Assembly (NCBI GenBank): GCA_963721065.1
Contig: CAVRHO010000002.1
Coordinates: 372,001-436,000, forward strand
Direction: 5' to 3'
DNA: 64,000 nt
Source of the DNA: CAWBLP01 sp963721065
GTDB taxonomy: Bacteria; Pseudomonadota; Alphaproteobacteria; Acetobacterales; Acetobacteraceae
The translations under genes were made by a program, and so were the position numbers. Shown in pieces: positions 22,159-31,147 of the stretch (the first letter of the stretch is position 1; the number at the start of each line of letters is the position of its first letter). A model generated the notes under the pieces. The model did not search any database. It saw only the letters and a program-made list of their open reading frames with translations, and was not told where the DNA came from.

Positions 22159-23244
22159 CTACACCAGCACCAGATCGTCCCGGTGCACCATCTCGTCCCG
22201 CCCGCGCCAGCCCAGGATCGCGGCGATATCCTCCGACCGGTGCCCCGCGATCCGTACCGCATCCCCGCTGGCATAGGCGCACAGCCCCCGCGCCAGCGGC
22301 GCCCCGGTCGCATCCACCACCAGCACCGGGTCGCCGCGCTGGAATGTGCCCGCCACCGCGCGCACCCCGGCCGGCAGCAGCGACCGCCCCGCCCGCAGCG
22401 CCCGCACCGCCCCGGCATCCACCGTCAGCGAGCCCAGCGGCGCCAGCGCGCCGGCAATCCAGCGCTTGCGGGCGCTGCGGCCTTCCGGCGCGGGCAGGAA
22501 CCAGGTGCAGCGGGCGCCGGCTTCCAGGGTGGCCAGCGGGTGGTCGGTATGGCCCAGCGCGATCGCCATGGCGCAGCCGGCCTGGGTGGCGATCCGCGCC
22601 GCCGCCAGCTTGGTGCGCATGCCGCCGCTGGAGTAGCCGGGCGGCGGCTCGCCCCCCATCGCTTCGATTTCCGGCGTCAGGGCCCTCACCACCGGTATGT
22701 GTTCGGCCTCGGGATGGCGACGGGGATCGGCGGTGTACAGGCCGTCGATGTCGGACAGCAGCAGCAACTGGTCGGCTTGCAGCATCTCCGCCACCCGCGC
22801 CGCCAGCCGGTCGTTGTCGCCATAGCGGATTTCCGCGGTGGCGACGGTGTCGTTCTCGTTGATCACCGGGATGCAGCCCAGCGACAGCAGCGTGTTCAGC
22901 GTGGCGCGGGCGTTCAGGTAGCGGCGGCGGTCCTCGGTGTCGTCCAGGGTCAGCAGCAGCTGGGCGGCGGTCAGGCCACAGGCGGACAGGGCCTCGCTCC
23001 AGGCCTGGGCGAGGCGGATCTGGCCCACGGCGGCGGCGGCCTGCTTCTCCTCCAGCCGCAGGCGCTTCTGCGTCAGGCCCAGGCTGCGGCGGGCCAGGGC
23101 GATGGCGCCGGAGGACACCACGATCACGTCCACGCCCCGGGCGCGCAGGGCGCCGATATCGGCCGCGACGCCGGCCAGCCACGCCGAGCGGGGGGCGGCG
23201 TGGCGGGAGTCGACCAGCAGCGCGCTGCCGATCTTCACCACCAC
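22159..23244 (-). CDS. proB: Glutamate 5-kinase with PUA domain
   Basis: About 361 residues from the GTG at 23244. Amino-acid-kinase domain 1-250 (VVVKIGSALLVD; VSSGAIALARRSLGL; NENDTVATAEIRYGDNDRL; GGMRTKLAAARIATQ) and a C-terminal PUA domain 270-350 (VVDATGAPLARGLCAY). It makes glutamyl-5-phosphate, the first step of proline synthesis. The start is uncertain: the frame stays open through the upstream gap with no in-frame ATG, homologues have about 15 more residues, and an ATG at 23294 would be in frame if one base is missing in the C-run near 23270. It follows obgE on the same strand. Confidence 0.9.
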   Translation of the reverse strand: MVVKIGSALLVDSRHAAPRSAWLAGVAADIGALRARGVDVIVVSSGAIALARRSLGLTQKRLRLEEKQAAAAVGQIRLAQAWSEALSACGLTAAQLLLTLDDTEDRRRYLNARATLNTLLSLGCIPVINENDTVATAEIRYGDNDRLAARVAEMLQADQLLLLSDIDGLYTADPRRHPEAEHIPVVRALTPEIEAMGGEPPPGYSSGGMRTKLAAARIATQAGCAMAIALGHTDHPLATLEAGARCTWFLPAPEGRSARKRWIAGALAPLGSLTVDAGAVRALRAGRSLLPAGVRAVAGTFQRGDPVLVVDATGAPLARGLCAYASGDAVRIAGHRSEDIAAILGWRGRDEMVHRDDLVLV

Positions 23245-23295
23245 GCGGCGGGCGGCGGCGAGCGTGGGGGCGCAGGGGAGGGAAGAGGCGGCATC

Positions 23296-23404
23296 AGCAG
23301 CGCCCCTTCCCCTTGCGCTAGGGGGGTGGGGAAGGGGGGACACGCCGCCGCTCAGGTGGGAATTGGTCTCCCTCCCTCCAGCCACCTCCTGCGAGGGGAG
23401 TGGG
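23296..23404. repeat. C-run/G-run palindromic intergenic element (obgE-proB gap)
   Basis: CGCCCCTTCCCCTTGCGCTA is followed by GGGGGGTGGGGAAGGGG, an imperfect hairpin of C-rich and G-rich arms. Further on lie CTCCCTCCAGCCACCTCCTG and GAGGGGAGTGGGAG. The plan resembles the element at 49604-49706. Confidence 0.5.
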
Positions 23405-23444
23405 AGTCCGGTGGATGCTTCCGCGCGATCCGGGGGCTCGCCGG

Positions 23445-24456
23445 TCACGCGGCCTGCTCCTGCCTTGCGTCGGTGATCATGTTCTGCAGCCGGCGCAGCA
23501 CCTCCGGCACGCCCTGGCCGGTGGCGCCGGACAGCAGCATCACCGGGCGGCCGGAAGCCTTCTGCAGCGCCGTGCGCCGCGCCGCCGCCTCGCGCGGCGT
23601 CATCGCGTCGGCCTTGTTCAGGCCGATCAGTTCCGGCTTGTCCGCCAGGCCGCCGCCATAGGCCGCCAGTTCCTCGCGCACCGTGCGCCAGGCGCGCACG
23701 ACATCGCCCGCCGAGCCGTCCACCAGGTGCAGCAGCACGGCACAGCGCTCCACATGGCCCAGGAAGCGGTCGCCCAGGCCGGCGCCTTCGTGCGCCCCCT
23801 CGATCAGGCCGGGGATGTCGGCCAGCACGAATTCCTCGGCCATCGACAGCCGCACCACACCCAGTTGCGGGTGCAGCGTGGTGAACGGGTAGTCCGCCAC
23901 CTTCGGCCGGGCGGCCGACACCGCGGCCAGGAAGGTGGACTTGCCGGCGTTGGGCAGCCCCACCAGCCCGGCATCGGCGATCAGCTTCAGGCGCAGCCAG
24001 ACCCAGCGTTCCTCGCCCGGCCAGCCCTTGGTCGCCTTGCGCGGCGCGCGGTTGGTGGAGGACTTGAAGTGCGCGTTGCCGAACCCGCCGTCGCCGCCGC
24101 GCAGCAGCACCAGCCGCTTGCCGGGCGTGTCCATGTCGGCCAGCAGTGTTTCCCGGTCGTCGCCGATGATCTGCGTGCCCACCGGCACCTGGATCACCAC
24201 GTCGGGCGCGCCGGCACCCGGTGCGGTCGGACCCGGCGCCGTTGCCGCCCTTCTTCGCGCGGAAATGCTGCGTGTAGCGGAAGTCGATCAGCGTGTTCAG
24301 GTTCTCCATCGCCACGAAGACGATGTTGCCGCCCTTGCCGCCGTTGCCGCCGTCCGGGCCGCCGAATTCCAGGAACTTCTCGCGGCGGAACGCCACCACG
24401 CCGTCGCCGCCGTCACCGGACCGCAGGTAGATCTTCGCCTGGTCGAGGAACTTCAT
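23445..24456 (-). CDS. obgE: GTPase ObgE/CgtA (apparent frameshift near 24218)
   Basis: About 336 residues after correction. Obg fold (glycine-rich, MKFLDQAKIYLRSGDGGDGV; GGPDGGNGGKGGNI) followed by the G domain: G1 GLPNAGKST, G3 DIPGLIEGA, G4 LNKAD. It is an essential ribosome-assembly GTPase. The first frame breaks after GAGSDRTG; removing one C from CCC at 24217-24219 restores AGAPDVVIQVPVGTQI and the rest of the protein to a stop at 23445. Since obgE is normally essential, a sequencing insertion is the likely cause. A terminator-like hairpin separates it from rpmA upstream. Confidence 0.93.
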
Positions 24457-24471
24457 GATAGGTCACCAACG

Positions 24472-24503
24472 AAAAACGGGGGCCGGCGCCGCCGACCCCC
24501 GTT
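24472..24503 (-). terminator. Intrinsic terminator between rpmA and obgE
   Basis: AACGGGGG (24475-24482) pairs with CCCCCGTT (24496-24503) with further G:C pairing inside, and the minus-strand RNA then reads UUUUU (AAAAA at 24472-24476 on the plus strand). It lies 25 bases beyond the rpmA stop and 16 bases before obgE, so it could uncouple ribosomal-protein transcription from obgE-proB. Confidence 0.75.
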
Positions 24504-24527
24504 CCACATACGCAAAGGGCCGCGCGC

Positions 24528-24797
24528 CTACTCGGCCGCAACCGGCAGCGGTCGCACCGAGACATGCACGCGGTCGCCCGCCTTGCGGCTGAATTCCACC
24601 TTGCCGTCCACCAGCGCGAAAATCGTGTGGTCACGGCCCAGGCCGACATTCTGGCCCGGCTTCCACTTGGTGCCGCGCTGGCGCACCAGGATGTTGCCGG
24701 CGATCACGCTCTCGCCGCCGAACTTCTTGATGCCGAGGCGCCGGCCTTCGGTATCGCGGCCGTTGCGCGAGGAGCCGCCTGCCTTCTTGTGTGCCAT
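24528..24797 (-). CDS. rpmA: 50S ribosomal protein L27
   Basis: 89 residues beginning MAHKKAGGSSRNGRDTEGRR, the conserved L27 N-terminus that reaches the peptidyl-transferase centre, followed by GNILVRQRGTKWKPG. There is no Firmicutes-type cleavable extension. It follows rplU with a six-base gap; GGAGTAACCCCAG lies before the ATG on the minus strand. Confidence 0.97.
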   Translation of the reverse strand: MAHKKAGGSSRNGRDTEGRRLGIKKFGGESVIAGNILVRQRGTKWKPGQNVGLGRDHTIFALVDGKVEFSRKAGDRVHVSVRPLPVAAE

Positions 24798-24803
24798 CTG
24801 GGG

Positions 24804-25271
24804 TTACTCCTGCGAGGTCGAACCCGGCTCATCCACCGGGGAAACATTGGCGGGATCGACGCCGGACACCACGGCCATGTTCTCGGCCACGTCGGCGGCC
24901 TTCGGCTCGGGGTCGATCGGGCCGTCGGCAGTGTCGGCAGCCGCGGCCGGCGGCTGGCCGTCGGTGCCGATGCCGGACACGCGCAGCACGGTCACATGCT
25001 GGCGATGGCCGTTCTTGCGGCGGCTGTTCTGCCGGCGGCGCTTCTTGAAGACGATGATCTTGTCCAGCCGGTCCTGGGCGAGGACGGTGGCCACGACCGA
25101 GGCACCAGCGACCGTCGGCGCACCCAGCGTGAGGCTGCCCTCGCCACCGACCGCCAGAACATCGGTGAACGTGACGGTGGCGCCGGGTTCGGCTTCCAGC
25201 TTCTCCACCTTAAGCACCGCGTTCGGCGTGACGCGATACTGCTTCCCGCCGGTGCGGATGACAGCGAACAT
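24804..25271 (-). CDS. rplU: 50S ribosomal protein L21 with acidic C-terminal extension
   Basis: 155 residues; residues 1-102 are a standard L21 (MFAVIRTGGKQYRV; FKKRRRQNSRRKNGHRQ, the rRNA-binding loop). The next 53 residues are acidic and Ala/Pro-rich (ADTADGPIDPEPKAADVAEN), absent from the 103-residue E. coli protein and variable among alphaproteobacteria. First gene of the rplU-rpmA pair. The ATG follows GTTGGGAAGCTCGTC. Confidence 0.96.
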   Translation of the reverse strand: MFAVIRTGGKQYRVTPNAVLKVEKLEAEPGATVTFTDVLAVGGEGSLTLGAPTVAGASVVATVLAQDRLDKIIVFKKRRRQNSRRKNGHRQHVTVLRVSGIGTDGQPPAAAADTADGPIDPEPKAADVAENMAVVSGVDPANVSPVDEPGSTSQE

Positions 25272-25781
25272 GACGAGCTTCCCAACAGAACGCGGGCCGC
25301 GCGGAGGCCCGGCGGCCGAAGAGCGGGCGTTATAGCGAGCGTCTGCCGCATGTCAACGCGGGTGTGTCGCCCGCGCCGGATGCGGTGTGCCGGCCCGCGC
25401 CGCCGGGCGGCGCCAATTCCTCCCCGCAGGAGACGCCGTTCCGCCAGCCTCCGCTCACGCCAGTCGGCCGAACCCAGCCGACCCGCGCCAGCCCTGACGA
25501 CGCGAGCCGCCGGGCCAGCGCTGCCAAAGCCAGCCGACCCAGGCCAGCCCCGCCGAAGCGACCCGGCCCAGAGCCGCCCTGTCCGGGCAGCCCCCGCCCA
25601 GACACGACATCCCGGACACCACATCCCAGGCGCGATCCGACCTTGCATACCGGTCACGGCCGCGCGCGACCGAGCCGGCCCGGTCCGTCCGGCGTGATGT
25701 CGGACGGACCGGGCGGAGCCGGCGAGAGGCGTCACGACACGGCGCACCGCTCATGGAGACCGCATGGACGGCACGCCACGA
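25272..25781. other. Gene-free stretch upstream of rplU
   Basis: Must hold the promoter of the rplU operon (minus strand). Only low-complexity Pro/Arg frames are open here, the kind that GC-rich non-coding DNA gives by chance. I see no RNA gene or clear repeat. Confidence 0.5.
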
Positions 25782-26048
25782 TCAGCGCTGAGCCTGATCA
25801 TGGTCCTTCCACACCGGCTTGCCGAGGTTGACCGTGTCGGGCGAGGTGGCCGCGCCCGTGCCGCCGCCGGCCGCCGCACCGATGGCGGCACCCGCGGCCA
25901 TGCCCGGCGGACCGGCAAGCGCGCCGACCGCGGCGCCCGTACCCGCGCCGGCGGCGGCGCCGCCCGTGGTCCGCTCCGGCTGTCGGTTGCCGCACGCGGC
26001 CAGCAGACTCAGGGAGGCCAGGGCCAGAATGGTGGGAGCGATTCGCAT
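25782..26048 (-). CDS. Small lipoprotein with glycine-zipper
   Basis: 88 residues. A lipoprotein signal with lipobox LLAAC (lipid-carrying C19) is followed by a Gly/Ala stretch (GAAAGAGTGAAVGALAGPPG, then AAGAAIGAAAGGGTGAA) of the glycine-zipper kind seen in small outer-membrane lipoproteins such as the YMGG/SlyB-like families. The gene is monocistronic. The ATG has AGAAAGGATCAAGTA upstream. Function is unknown; envelope structure is the best guess. Confidence 0.8.
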   Translation of the reverse strand: MRIAPTILALASLSLLAACGNRQPERTTGGAAAGAGTGAAVGALAGPPGMAAGAAIGAAAGGGTGAATSPDTVNLGKPVWKDHDQAQR

Positions 26049-26293
26049 TACTTGATCCTTTCTCTACGATGAGAGTTGGATCACCAACGCAAGCGCGTCG
26101 GCAGCGTCGCAAAACGTTTCTCAACAAGTCGAGCGCATCGTTCGCGGCACCGGCTCAATCACCGGGCCGGCAGGCGCCCAGGCGGCCGGCCCCCCACGGA
26201 CCGGCATCCCGGCGGGCCGGCGCATGCCCCTGCCGGCGCTGCGGCTGCGGCGGTGGCGGAAGGGACACTGTCCGGCCGGGCCACCGGCAGACA

Positions 26294-28624
26294 TCACCCG
26301 CCCTGCCGGACCATGGGCATTTGCTCTGGAACCACCACTCGTGCCGCCGGGAAGACGGCCCGTGCTGTCGTGCCGGCGCCTGGCTGGCTGTCGATGACCA
26401 GTCGTCCGCCGTGCAGTTCCAGCAGCCGGCGGCTGATCGCCAGCCCCAGCCCGGTGCCGCCGAAACGGCGGCTGATCGAGGCATCGGCCTGGCGGAACGG
26501 CTCGCCCAACTCGGACAGTTTGACCGGATCGATGCCGATGCCACTGTCACGGACTGCGATCGCCAGCCCACCGTCCGCCGCGCGTTCGGCTGTGAGGCTG
26601 ACCGACCCGCCGCGCGGGGTGAATTTGACCGCGTTCTCCAGCAGGTTCAGCAACACCTGCCGTACGGCCCGGGAGTCCGCGTGCAGGGCCAGGGCCTCAT
26701 CCGGCGGCTGACAGGACAGCAAGACCTCGCCCTGCCGAGCGCGCACGCGGAGCATCCCAATGCAACGGTGCAAGAGCGGCGACAGCGGAACCGTCTCCTC
26801 ATGCAGCTCGTAGCGTCCCGCGTCGATCCGGGAGAGATCGAGCAGATCGTTGATCAGCTCCAGCAGATGCCGGCCGCTGGCATGGATCTCCCGGGCGAAC
26901 CCGGTATGGTCGGCGGAATCCGTCCCGCGCGCCTGGTCCCGGATCAGCTCGGAAAACCCGATGATGGCGTTCAGCGGCGTGCGCAGCTCGTGGCTCATCG
27001 TGGCGAGGAATTCCGACTTGGCGCGGTTCGCCGCCTCGGCATGCTCCTTGGCCTGCCGCAGTTCGGCCTCGGCAAACACCTCGGCGGTGACGTCGCGCCC
27101 GGTGCCGCGGTAGCCGACGAACCGGCCGGTGCCGTCGAACACCGGGACACCGCTGACGCTGACGTGGCGCACGGATCCATCGATCATGGTCCGCCGGTAG
27201 CGCAGGTCGCGGAACGGACGATGCGCGCGCAACGTCCGTTCATGCGCGACCCACCGTGGGTCGCCCGGATCGGCGCCCACCACCTCGAGTCGTGTCCTGC
27301 CGATGAAGGACCGGTCGGCGGGGGCGTCGAATGGTGCCGTTCGCGAAATCCAGGTGAAGCACAGGCTGGCGTCCTGCTCCCAGAACCAGTCCGACGCGAC
27401 CTCGGCAAAGTCGCGCACGCGACGCTCGCTCTCGTGCAGGGCGACGGCCGTTTCGGCCAGCGTGGCGTTCTGTTCGGCCAGGCGCCGGAACTGTGCGGCA
27501 ATGACGCTGAACAGCACGAGCAGCGCAAGGACGGCGGAACCGGCGCCGATGCTCAGGCGGATCGCTTCCTTGCGCCAGTCGGCCAGCGCCTGGTGCAGTG
27601 CGATCGCGGTATCCACCACCAGCGGATAGTGCCGCAACGGGTGCACCGAGACCAGCGCCGGAGGGCCGCCGAACGAGCCGGTTGACATGTATGTGCCGCC
27701 ACCCCTGGCGCGTTGCTGGTACCACCGGGACGTGGCCGGCAGGTACCGGCCGGCGACATGCACGGGGTCCGGATAGCGCACCAGGATCATTCCGTCGCGT
27801 CGCAGGACCGTTACGTTCCGTCCGGCCTGAAGGCGAATTTCCTGATAAACGGAATGCAGGTAGCTGACGTCGATAGCGGCGACCGCAAGGCCCAGAAGGC
27901 GGTGATCCGCGGTCTCGATCCGCCGAACCACGAACAGCGTGGGCGTGCCCACCAGCCGGCTGATCGCCGGCTGGCTGACGAACAGACCGGTGTCGTCCGG
28001 ATGGTTGACGAAATGGCGGAAGAAGTCCCGGTCTGCCACATCGAAATCCGGCGCCGGGAACATGCGGGAGGAGGCAAGGATGCGGCCGCCCGGGCCGATC
28101 ACGGCCAGCGCATGCGCCTGTGGCAGGTTGTGCATGCGTGCGCGCAGGAACGCATGTGCCGTCCGCGTGGTGAGCCGGGCCCGGAAGCCTTCGGGCGTGA
28201 GGTCGGATCCGCGCAGGCCGTATGCCTGCACCTCCTGCAACACCAGGTCGATCACCTGCAGATAGCGAGAGGTCTGTTCCGCCAGCACATAACCCAGCGC
28301 CCTGGTATCGCGGCGGTAGTCCGCCAGTGCATCGACACGCAGGCTCCAGATCAGCAGGCCGGTGGACAGGATGCATGCCGCGACGAGCATGCCGCAGACG
28401 AGCCACACCAGGTGGCTGGATCGCAGGATGGAACGCCACGCAGTGTTCCAGCGCTTTGCCGGTTCCCAGCCAACAGGACCGGGCGGGTGAGCCTGGCGGC
28501 TTTCAGGCGGTGCGACGGGATCACCGCGTCGGCTGGCCGGAATATGCCCGTTCCCGGCGGGTCTGCGGGCTTGCAGCGGACGCGTTTCATTCACGGCGGG
28601 TCGGCACTCCGGCGGGCAACCCAT
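26294..28624 (-). CDS. Membrane sensor histidine kinase (Cache, PAS, HisKA, HATPase)
   Basis: Up to 776 residues. A Pro/Arg-rich 65-residue leader is followed by TM1 about 72-95, a periplasmic double-Cache-like sensor about 100-350 (DRDFFRHFVNHPDDTGLFVS is typical), TM2 about 357-380, a PAS/PAC domain about 405-520 (GTGRFVGYRGTGRDVT), HisKA with FLATMSHELRTPLNAIIGF and HATPase_c (NLLENAVKFTPRGG, DSGIGID, RRFGGTGLGLAI). It senses a small extracytoplasmic ligand and phosphorylates an unlinked regulator; there is no response-regulator gene next to it. The start is unsure: a GTG at about 28594 (VNETRPLQ) preceded by GGAG is an alternative to ATG 28624. Confidence 0.9.
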   Translation of the reverse strand: MGCPPECRPAVNETRPLQARRPAGNGHIPASRRGDPVAPPESRQAHPPGPVGWEPAKRWNTAWRSILRSSHLVWLVCGMLVAACILSTGLLIWSLRVDALADYRRDTRALGYVLAEQTSRYLQVIDLVLQEVQAYGLRGSDLTPEGFRARLTTRTAHAFLRARMHNLPQAHALAVIGPGGRILASSRMFPAPDFDVADRDFFRHFVNHPDDTGLFVSQPAISRLVGTPTLFVVRRIETADHRLLGLAVAAIDVSYLHSVYQEIRLQAGRNVTVLRRDGMILVRYPDPVHVAGRYLPATSRWYQQRARGGGTYMSTGSFGGPPALVSVHPLRHYPLVVDTAIALHQALADWRKEAIRLSIGAGSAVLALLVLFSVIAAQFRRLAEQNATLAETAVALHESERRVRDFAEVASDWFWEQDASLCFTWISRTAPFDAPADRSFIGRTRLEVVGADPGDPRWVAHERTLRAHRPFRDLRYRRTMIDGSVRHVSVSGVPVFDGTGRFVGYRGTGRDVTAEVFAEAELRQAKEHAEAANRAKSEFLATMSHELRTPLNAIIGFSELIRDQARGTDSADHTGFAREIHASGRHLLELINDLLDLSRIDAGRYELHEETVPLSPLLHRCIGMLRVRARQGEVLLSCQPPDEALALHADSRAVRQVLLNLLENAVKFTPRGGSVSLTAERAADGGLAIAVRDSGIGIDPVKLSELGEPFRQADASISRRFGGTGLGLAISRRLLELHGGRLVIDSQPGAGTTARAVFPAARVVVPEQMPMVRQGG

Positions 28625-28666
28625 ACCAACCGACGCGGCATGCGACCAACCGGCTCCCCCTCAACG

Positions 28667-28752
28667 TCATGGCGGGCGCAGGCCATCGACGTCTTTTCGT
28701 CGCTGTCGTCATCAGATGCGTGGATGGTCAGCTTCCGCCGGCCGTGACGTCT
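28667..28752. repeat. Palindromic interspersed repeat, family B, copy 3
   Basis: Starts GTCATGGCGGGCGCAGGCCA, has the inner block GACGTCTTTTCGTCGCTG and GCGTGGATGGTCAG, and ends CCGCCGGCCGTGACG. The inner block matches the reverse complement of the 21715-21802 copy. It lies in the gap between the MaoC-type hydratase and the histidine kinase. Confidence 0.65.
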
Positions 28753-28914
28753 GGCGCGTCGCCCCAAGAGTTGAACCCCACGGCGATTGGTTTCGGTGGC
28801 GATGCGGGAGGTTCGGCCGCCGGTGCCGGGTGCCCGCCTCGGTCTGCCGTTTGTGAAAGGTTCAGTGCGCCGGGTCAACAACCGACTGGCCGCCGCGGCC
28901 GGAATCGCCGCGGG

Positions 28915-29934
28915 TCAATAGCCGGCCCGGTCGTACAATTGCGAGGCGTGCCGGCGATACACCAGCAGAGTCCGATCGAACCGAAGCACGGTCTTGCCAT
29001 CCTGGTTTCGGGCGTGCGTGGTGACCGAAACGATTCCCTCGTCCGGCCGCGAGCGGGACTCGCGCGTGTTCATAATGGTCGACTCGGCCTCGATCGTGTC
29101 GCCGGCGTGGACGGGGACGGGAAGCTGCACATTCCGCCAGCCCAGGTTGGCGGAAACCCGGCCGAAGCAGCGCGTGGTCAGCGCGGTGACCGCACCGATC
29201 AGGAACGCTTCGGGCACGACCTGTCGCCGGTGCTGCGCGGCCAGCCACGCCAGGTCCTGGTGCTGTGGCGCGAGTTCCAGCGAGCGCCAGGCGTGGGCCG
29301 CCACCTCCTCAGGCAGAAAGCTGCGCCGCGGTGCGTGGACGAAACTTTCCCCGGCGATGCAGTCCTCGAAGAACAGGCCGGATTGTTCGACCAGGCTGCC
29401 GTCCTCCGCGGGATGATACGCGGCGAATCGCGGTTCCTCGGCCGGTGCTGCGTCCTCCGCCTGTTCGGCCGGCGGGAACACCATGCGACAGACACACCGG
29501 GCGACTTCGGCGCCGTCCGGCTTCTGGCCGGTCAGGCGAATCGTGAGGCCGCGGGCAGCGGGATCACAGGCCAGGACCTCGGAGGCGGCATAGAGTGTAT
29601 CGCCGCCGAACAGGGGACCGTTCAGCACGATCTCGTCGAAACCCGAAATGACGCGGCGGCGCGCATATGTCTTGCCCGCCAACCCGATCAGGCGCTGCAG
29701 CGTCAGCGTGCTGACCATCAGCGGGCGCTGCCAGGCGGTGCCGGCAGCATAGTGCGCATCGTAGTGCAGCATCGCGCCGTTCAGCGTGTCCAATGCCTCA
29801 TCCACGTTGTCCTGCTGCGACAGCGTGATCCCGGGCCGGTGGCGGAAGCGCTGGCCGGGGGCGAATTGACCGAATGCCAGGCCATGCCGCTCCTGATAGC
29901 GATCGGAGCCGATCTGATAGTGAAAGGAAAACAC
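28915..29934 (-). CDS. MaoC-type double-hotdog hydratase, probable mesaconyl-CoA (2-methylfumaryl-CoA) hydratase
   Basis: 339 residues carrying two hotdog halves: residues 1-165 (HYDAHYAAGTAWQRPLMVST; GGDTLYAASEVL) and 175-335 (HAWRSLELAPQHQDLAWLAA; PVHAGDTIEAESTI). Length, the duplicated fold and the repeated GDT(L/I)xAxSxV motif match mesaconyl-CoA hydratase of the ethylmalonyl-CoA and related pathways, which interconverts mesaconyl-CoA and beta-methylmalyl-CoA. No other ethylmalonyl-CoA gene is near, so the substrate is inferred from family only; a general MaoC dehydratase is the alternative. The ATG at 29934 gives MFSFHYQIGSDRYQERHG; TTTCCTTTCACT on the plus strand spans it, and GGAAAGGATAC precedes it on the minus strand. 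Confidence 0.78.
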   Translation of the reverse strand: MFSFHYQIGSDRYQERHGLAFGQFAPGQRFRHRPGITLSQQDNVDEALDTLNGAMLHYDAHYAAGTAWQRPLMVSTLTLQRLIGLAGKTYARRRVISGFDEIVLNGPLFGGDTLYAASEVLACDPAARGLTIRLTGQKPDGAEVARCVCRMVFPPAEQAEDAAPAEEPRFAAYHPAEDGSLVEQSGLFFEDCIAGESFVHAPRRSFLPEEVAAHAWRSLELAPQHQDLAWLAAQHRRQVVPEAFLIGAVTALTTRCFGRVSANLGWRNVQLPVPVHAGDTIEAESTIMNTRESRSRPDEGIVSVTTHARNQDGKTVLRFDRTLLVYRRHASQLYDRAGY

Positions 29935-30046
29935 GACCGGAAGTATCCTTTCCGCGATGCCGTTCGAACCCCCGGATGCAACTGGCGAAGCGTCTGCGCT
30001 GCGGCCGGTGCCCTGCTTCCCGTGGCGGGAGCAGGCCCGAAGATCA

Positions 30047-31147
30047 TCACATGAAACCCTCGGGTGCTTCCAGGCGAATGGATGGGACCGTTCGTTGGCG
30101 ACCGGCCCATTCTACCGCTGCCGCGCGATCGGTTCGGCGTAGTACCTGCTCCAGCACCAGCTTGACGCAGGCCGCGGTCGGCACCGCCAGCACCAGGCCG
30201 ATAATGCCGAACAGCATCGCACCGATCACGAACCCGAAAATCACCACCACGGGATGGATCGTCACCGCGCGGCCAAGCGCGAACGGCCCGACCAGGTTGT
30301 CGATCGACAGCCGCAGCACCAACGCATAAGCCATCAGGAAAACCGCGCTCCACAGGCTCTGCTGCGATGCGGTCAGGCCGATCAGTGTCATCGACGTGAT
30401 CGGCCCGACCACCGGAATCAGTTCCAGAACACCCACCGCCACGGACAGCAGTGCGGCGGCCCGGACATGGAAGACCAGTCCCAGCCCGACATAGGCGATC
30501 ACGGCGGTGTAGATCACCACGCAGATCAGCCCGGCCACATACCGGCGCAGCATCGGCACCAGCTCGGGCAGCATGTCCTCGACCGACGATCGCCGTTCCG
30601 GCGGGACCAGCCACAACGCACCGGCGGCCAGGCGTCGGCCGGACACCAGGAAATACGGAATCAGCACCAGCGTCAGGATGAAGCCGGCAACGGTGCCCAT
30701 GCCGATCTTCACCGCCAGCGCCACCTGCGCCGTATCGATCAGGTTGGTGCCGCCGGTGATGATCAGGTTCGACATCTGCTGCGGCGTGTAGTGCGTGCCG
30801 AACAGGGTCATGCCCTGCGGTCCGACCAGCGAGCGCACGGCGTGGCGGATCAACTGCGGCAGCCTGGCGAAGACCTGTGACAGATCATTGAACGCCGTGC
30901 TGCCAACCCAGTACATGCCGAAGCCGACCAGGCCGATGATCGCCACGCTCAGCAACACTGCCATCGGCCAGCGGCGGCCGTGCATGCGGTCGGCCGACCA
31001 TTGCAGCACGGGGTCAAGCACGAAGCCGATCATGATCGCGAACACGAACGGCACCAGCGTGTAGCGCAGCGTGTAGGCGAGCAGAAGCAGCACCAGCCCA
31101 ACAACTGCGATGGGCCAGCCGCCGACTTGGGAGCGGCGTTCCGTCAT
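30047..31147 (-). CDS. AI-2E transporter family membrane protein
   Basis: 366 residues, about eight membrane spans: two at 8-50, one at 60-85, a long soluble stretch, then 145-170, 205-245, 250-290 and 295-340. The family mark VLELIPVVGPI (about residue 245) and PFALGRAVTIHPVVVIFGF are intact. The family covers proteins proposed to export AI-2 or peptides, or to act as Na+/H+ exchangers; the real substrate is unknown here. ATG 31147 overlaps the stop of the upstream gene by ATGA, so the two are translated together. Confidence 0.88.
   Translation of the reverse strand: MTERRSQVGGWPIAVVGLVLLLLAYTLRYTLVPFVFAIMIGFVLDPVLQWSADRMHGRRWPMAVLLSVAIIGLVGFGMYWVGSTAFNDLSQVFARLPQLIRHAVRSLVGPQGMTLFGTHYTPQQMSNLIITGGTNLIDTAQVALAVKIGMGTVAGFILTLVLIPYFLVSGRRLAAGALWLVPPERRSSVEDMLPELVPMLRRYVAGLICVVIYTAVIAYVGLGLVFHVRAAALLSVAVGVLELIPVVGPITSMTLIGLTASQQSLWSAVFLMAYALVLRLSIDNLVGPFALGRAVTIHPVVVIFGFVIGAMLFGIIGLVLAVPTAACVKLVLEQVLRRTDRAAAVEWAGRQRTVPSIRLEAPEGFM

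Noticed and set aside
22159..24456. A single 765-residue fusion of Obg and glutamate kinase
   Set aside because: The frame joins the two only because a one-base insertion moves the obgE reading out of its own frame. The true Obg sequence continues in the neighbouring frame to a stop at 23445, and the bridge is intergenic repeat.
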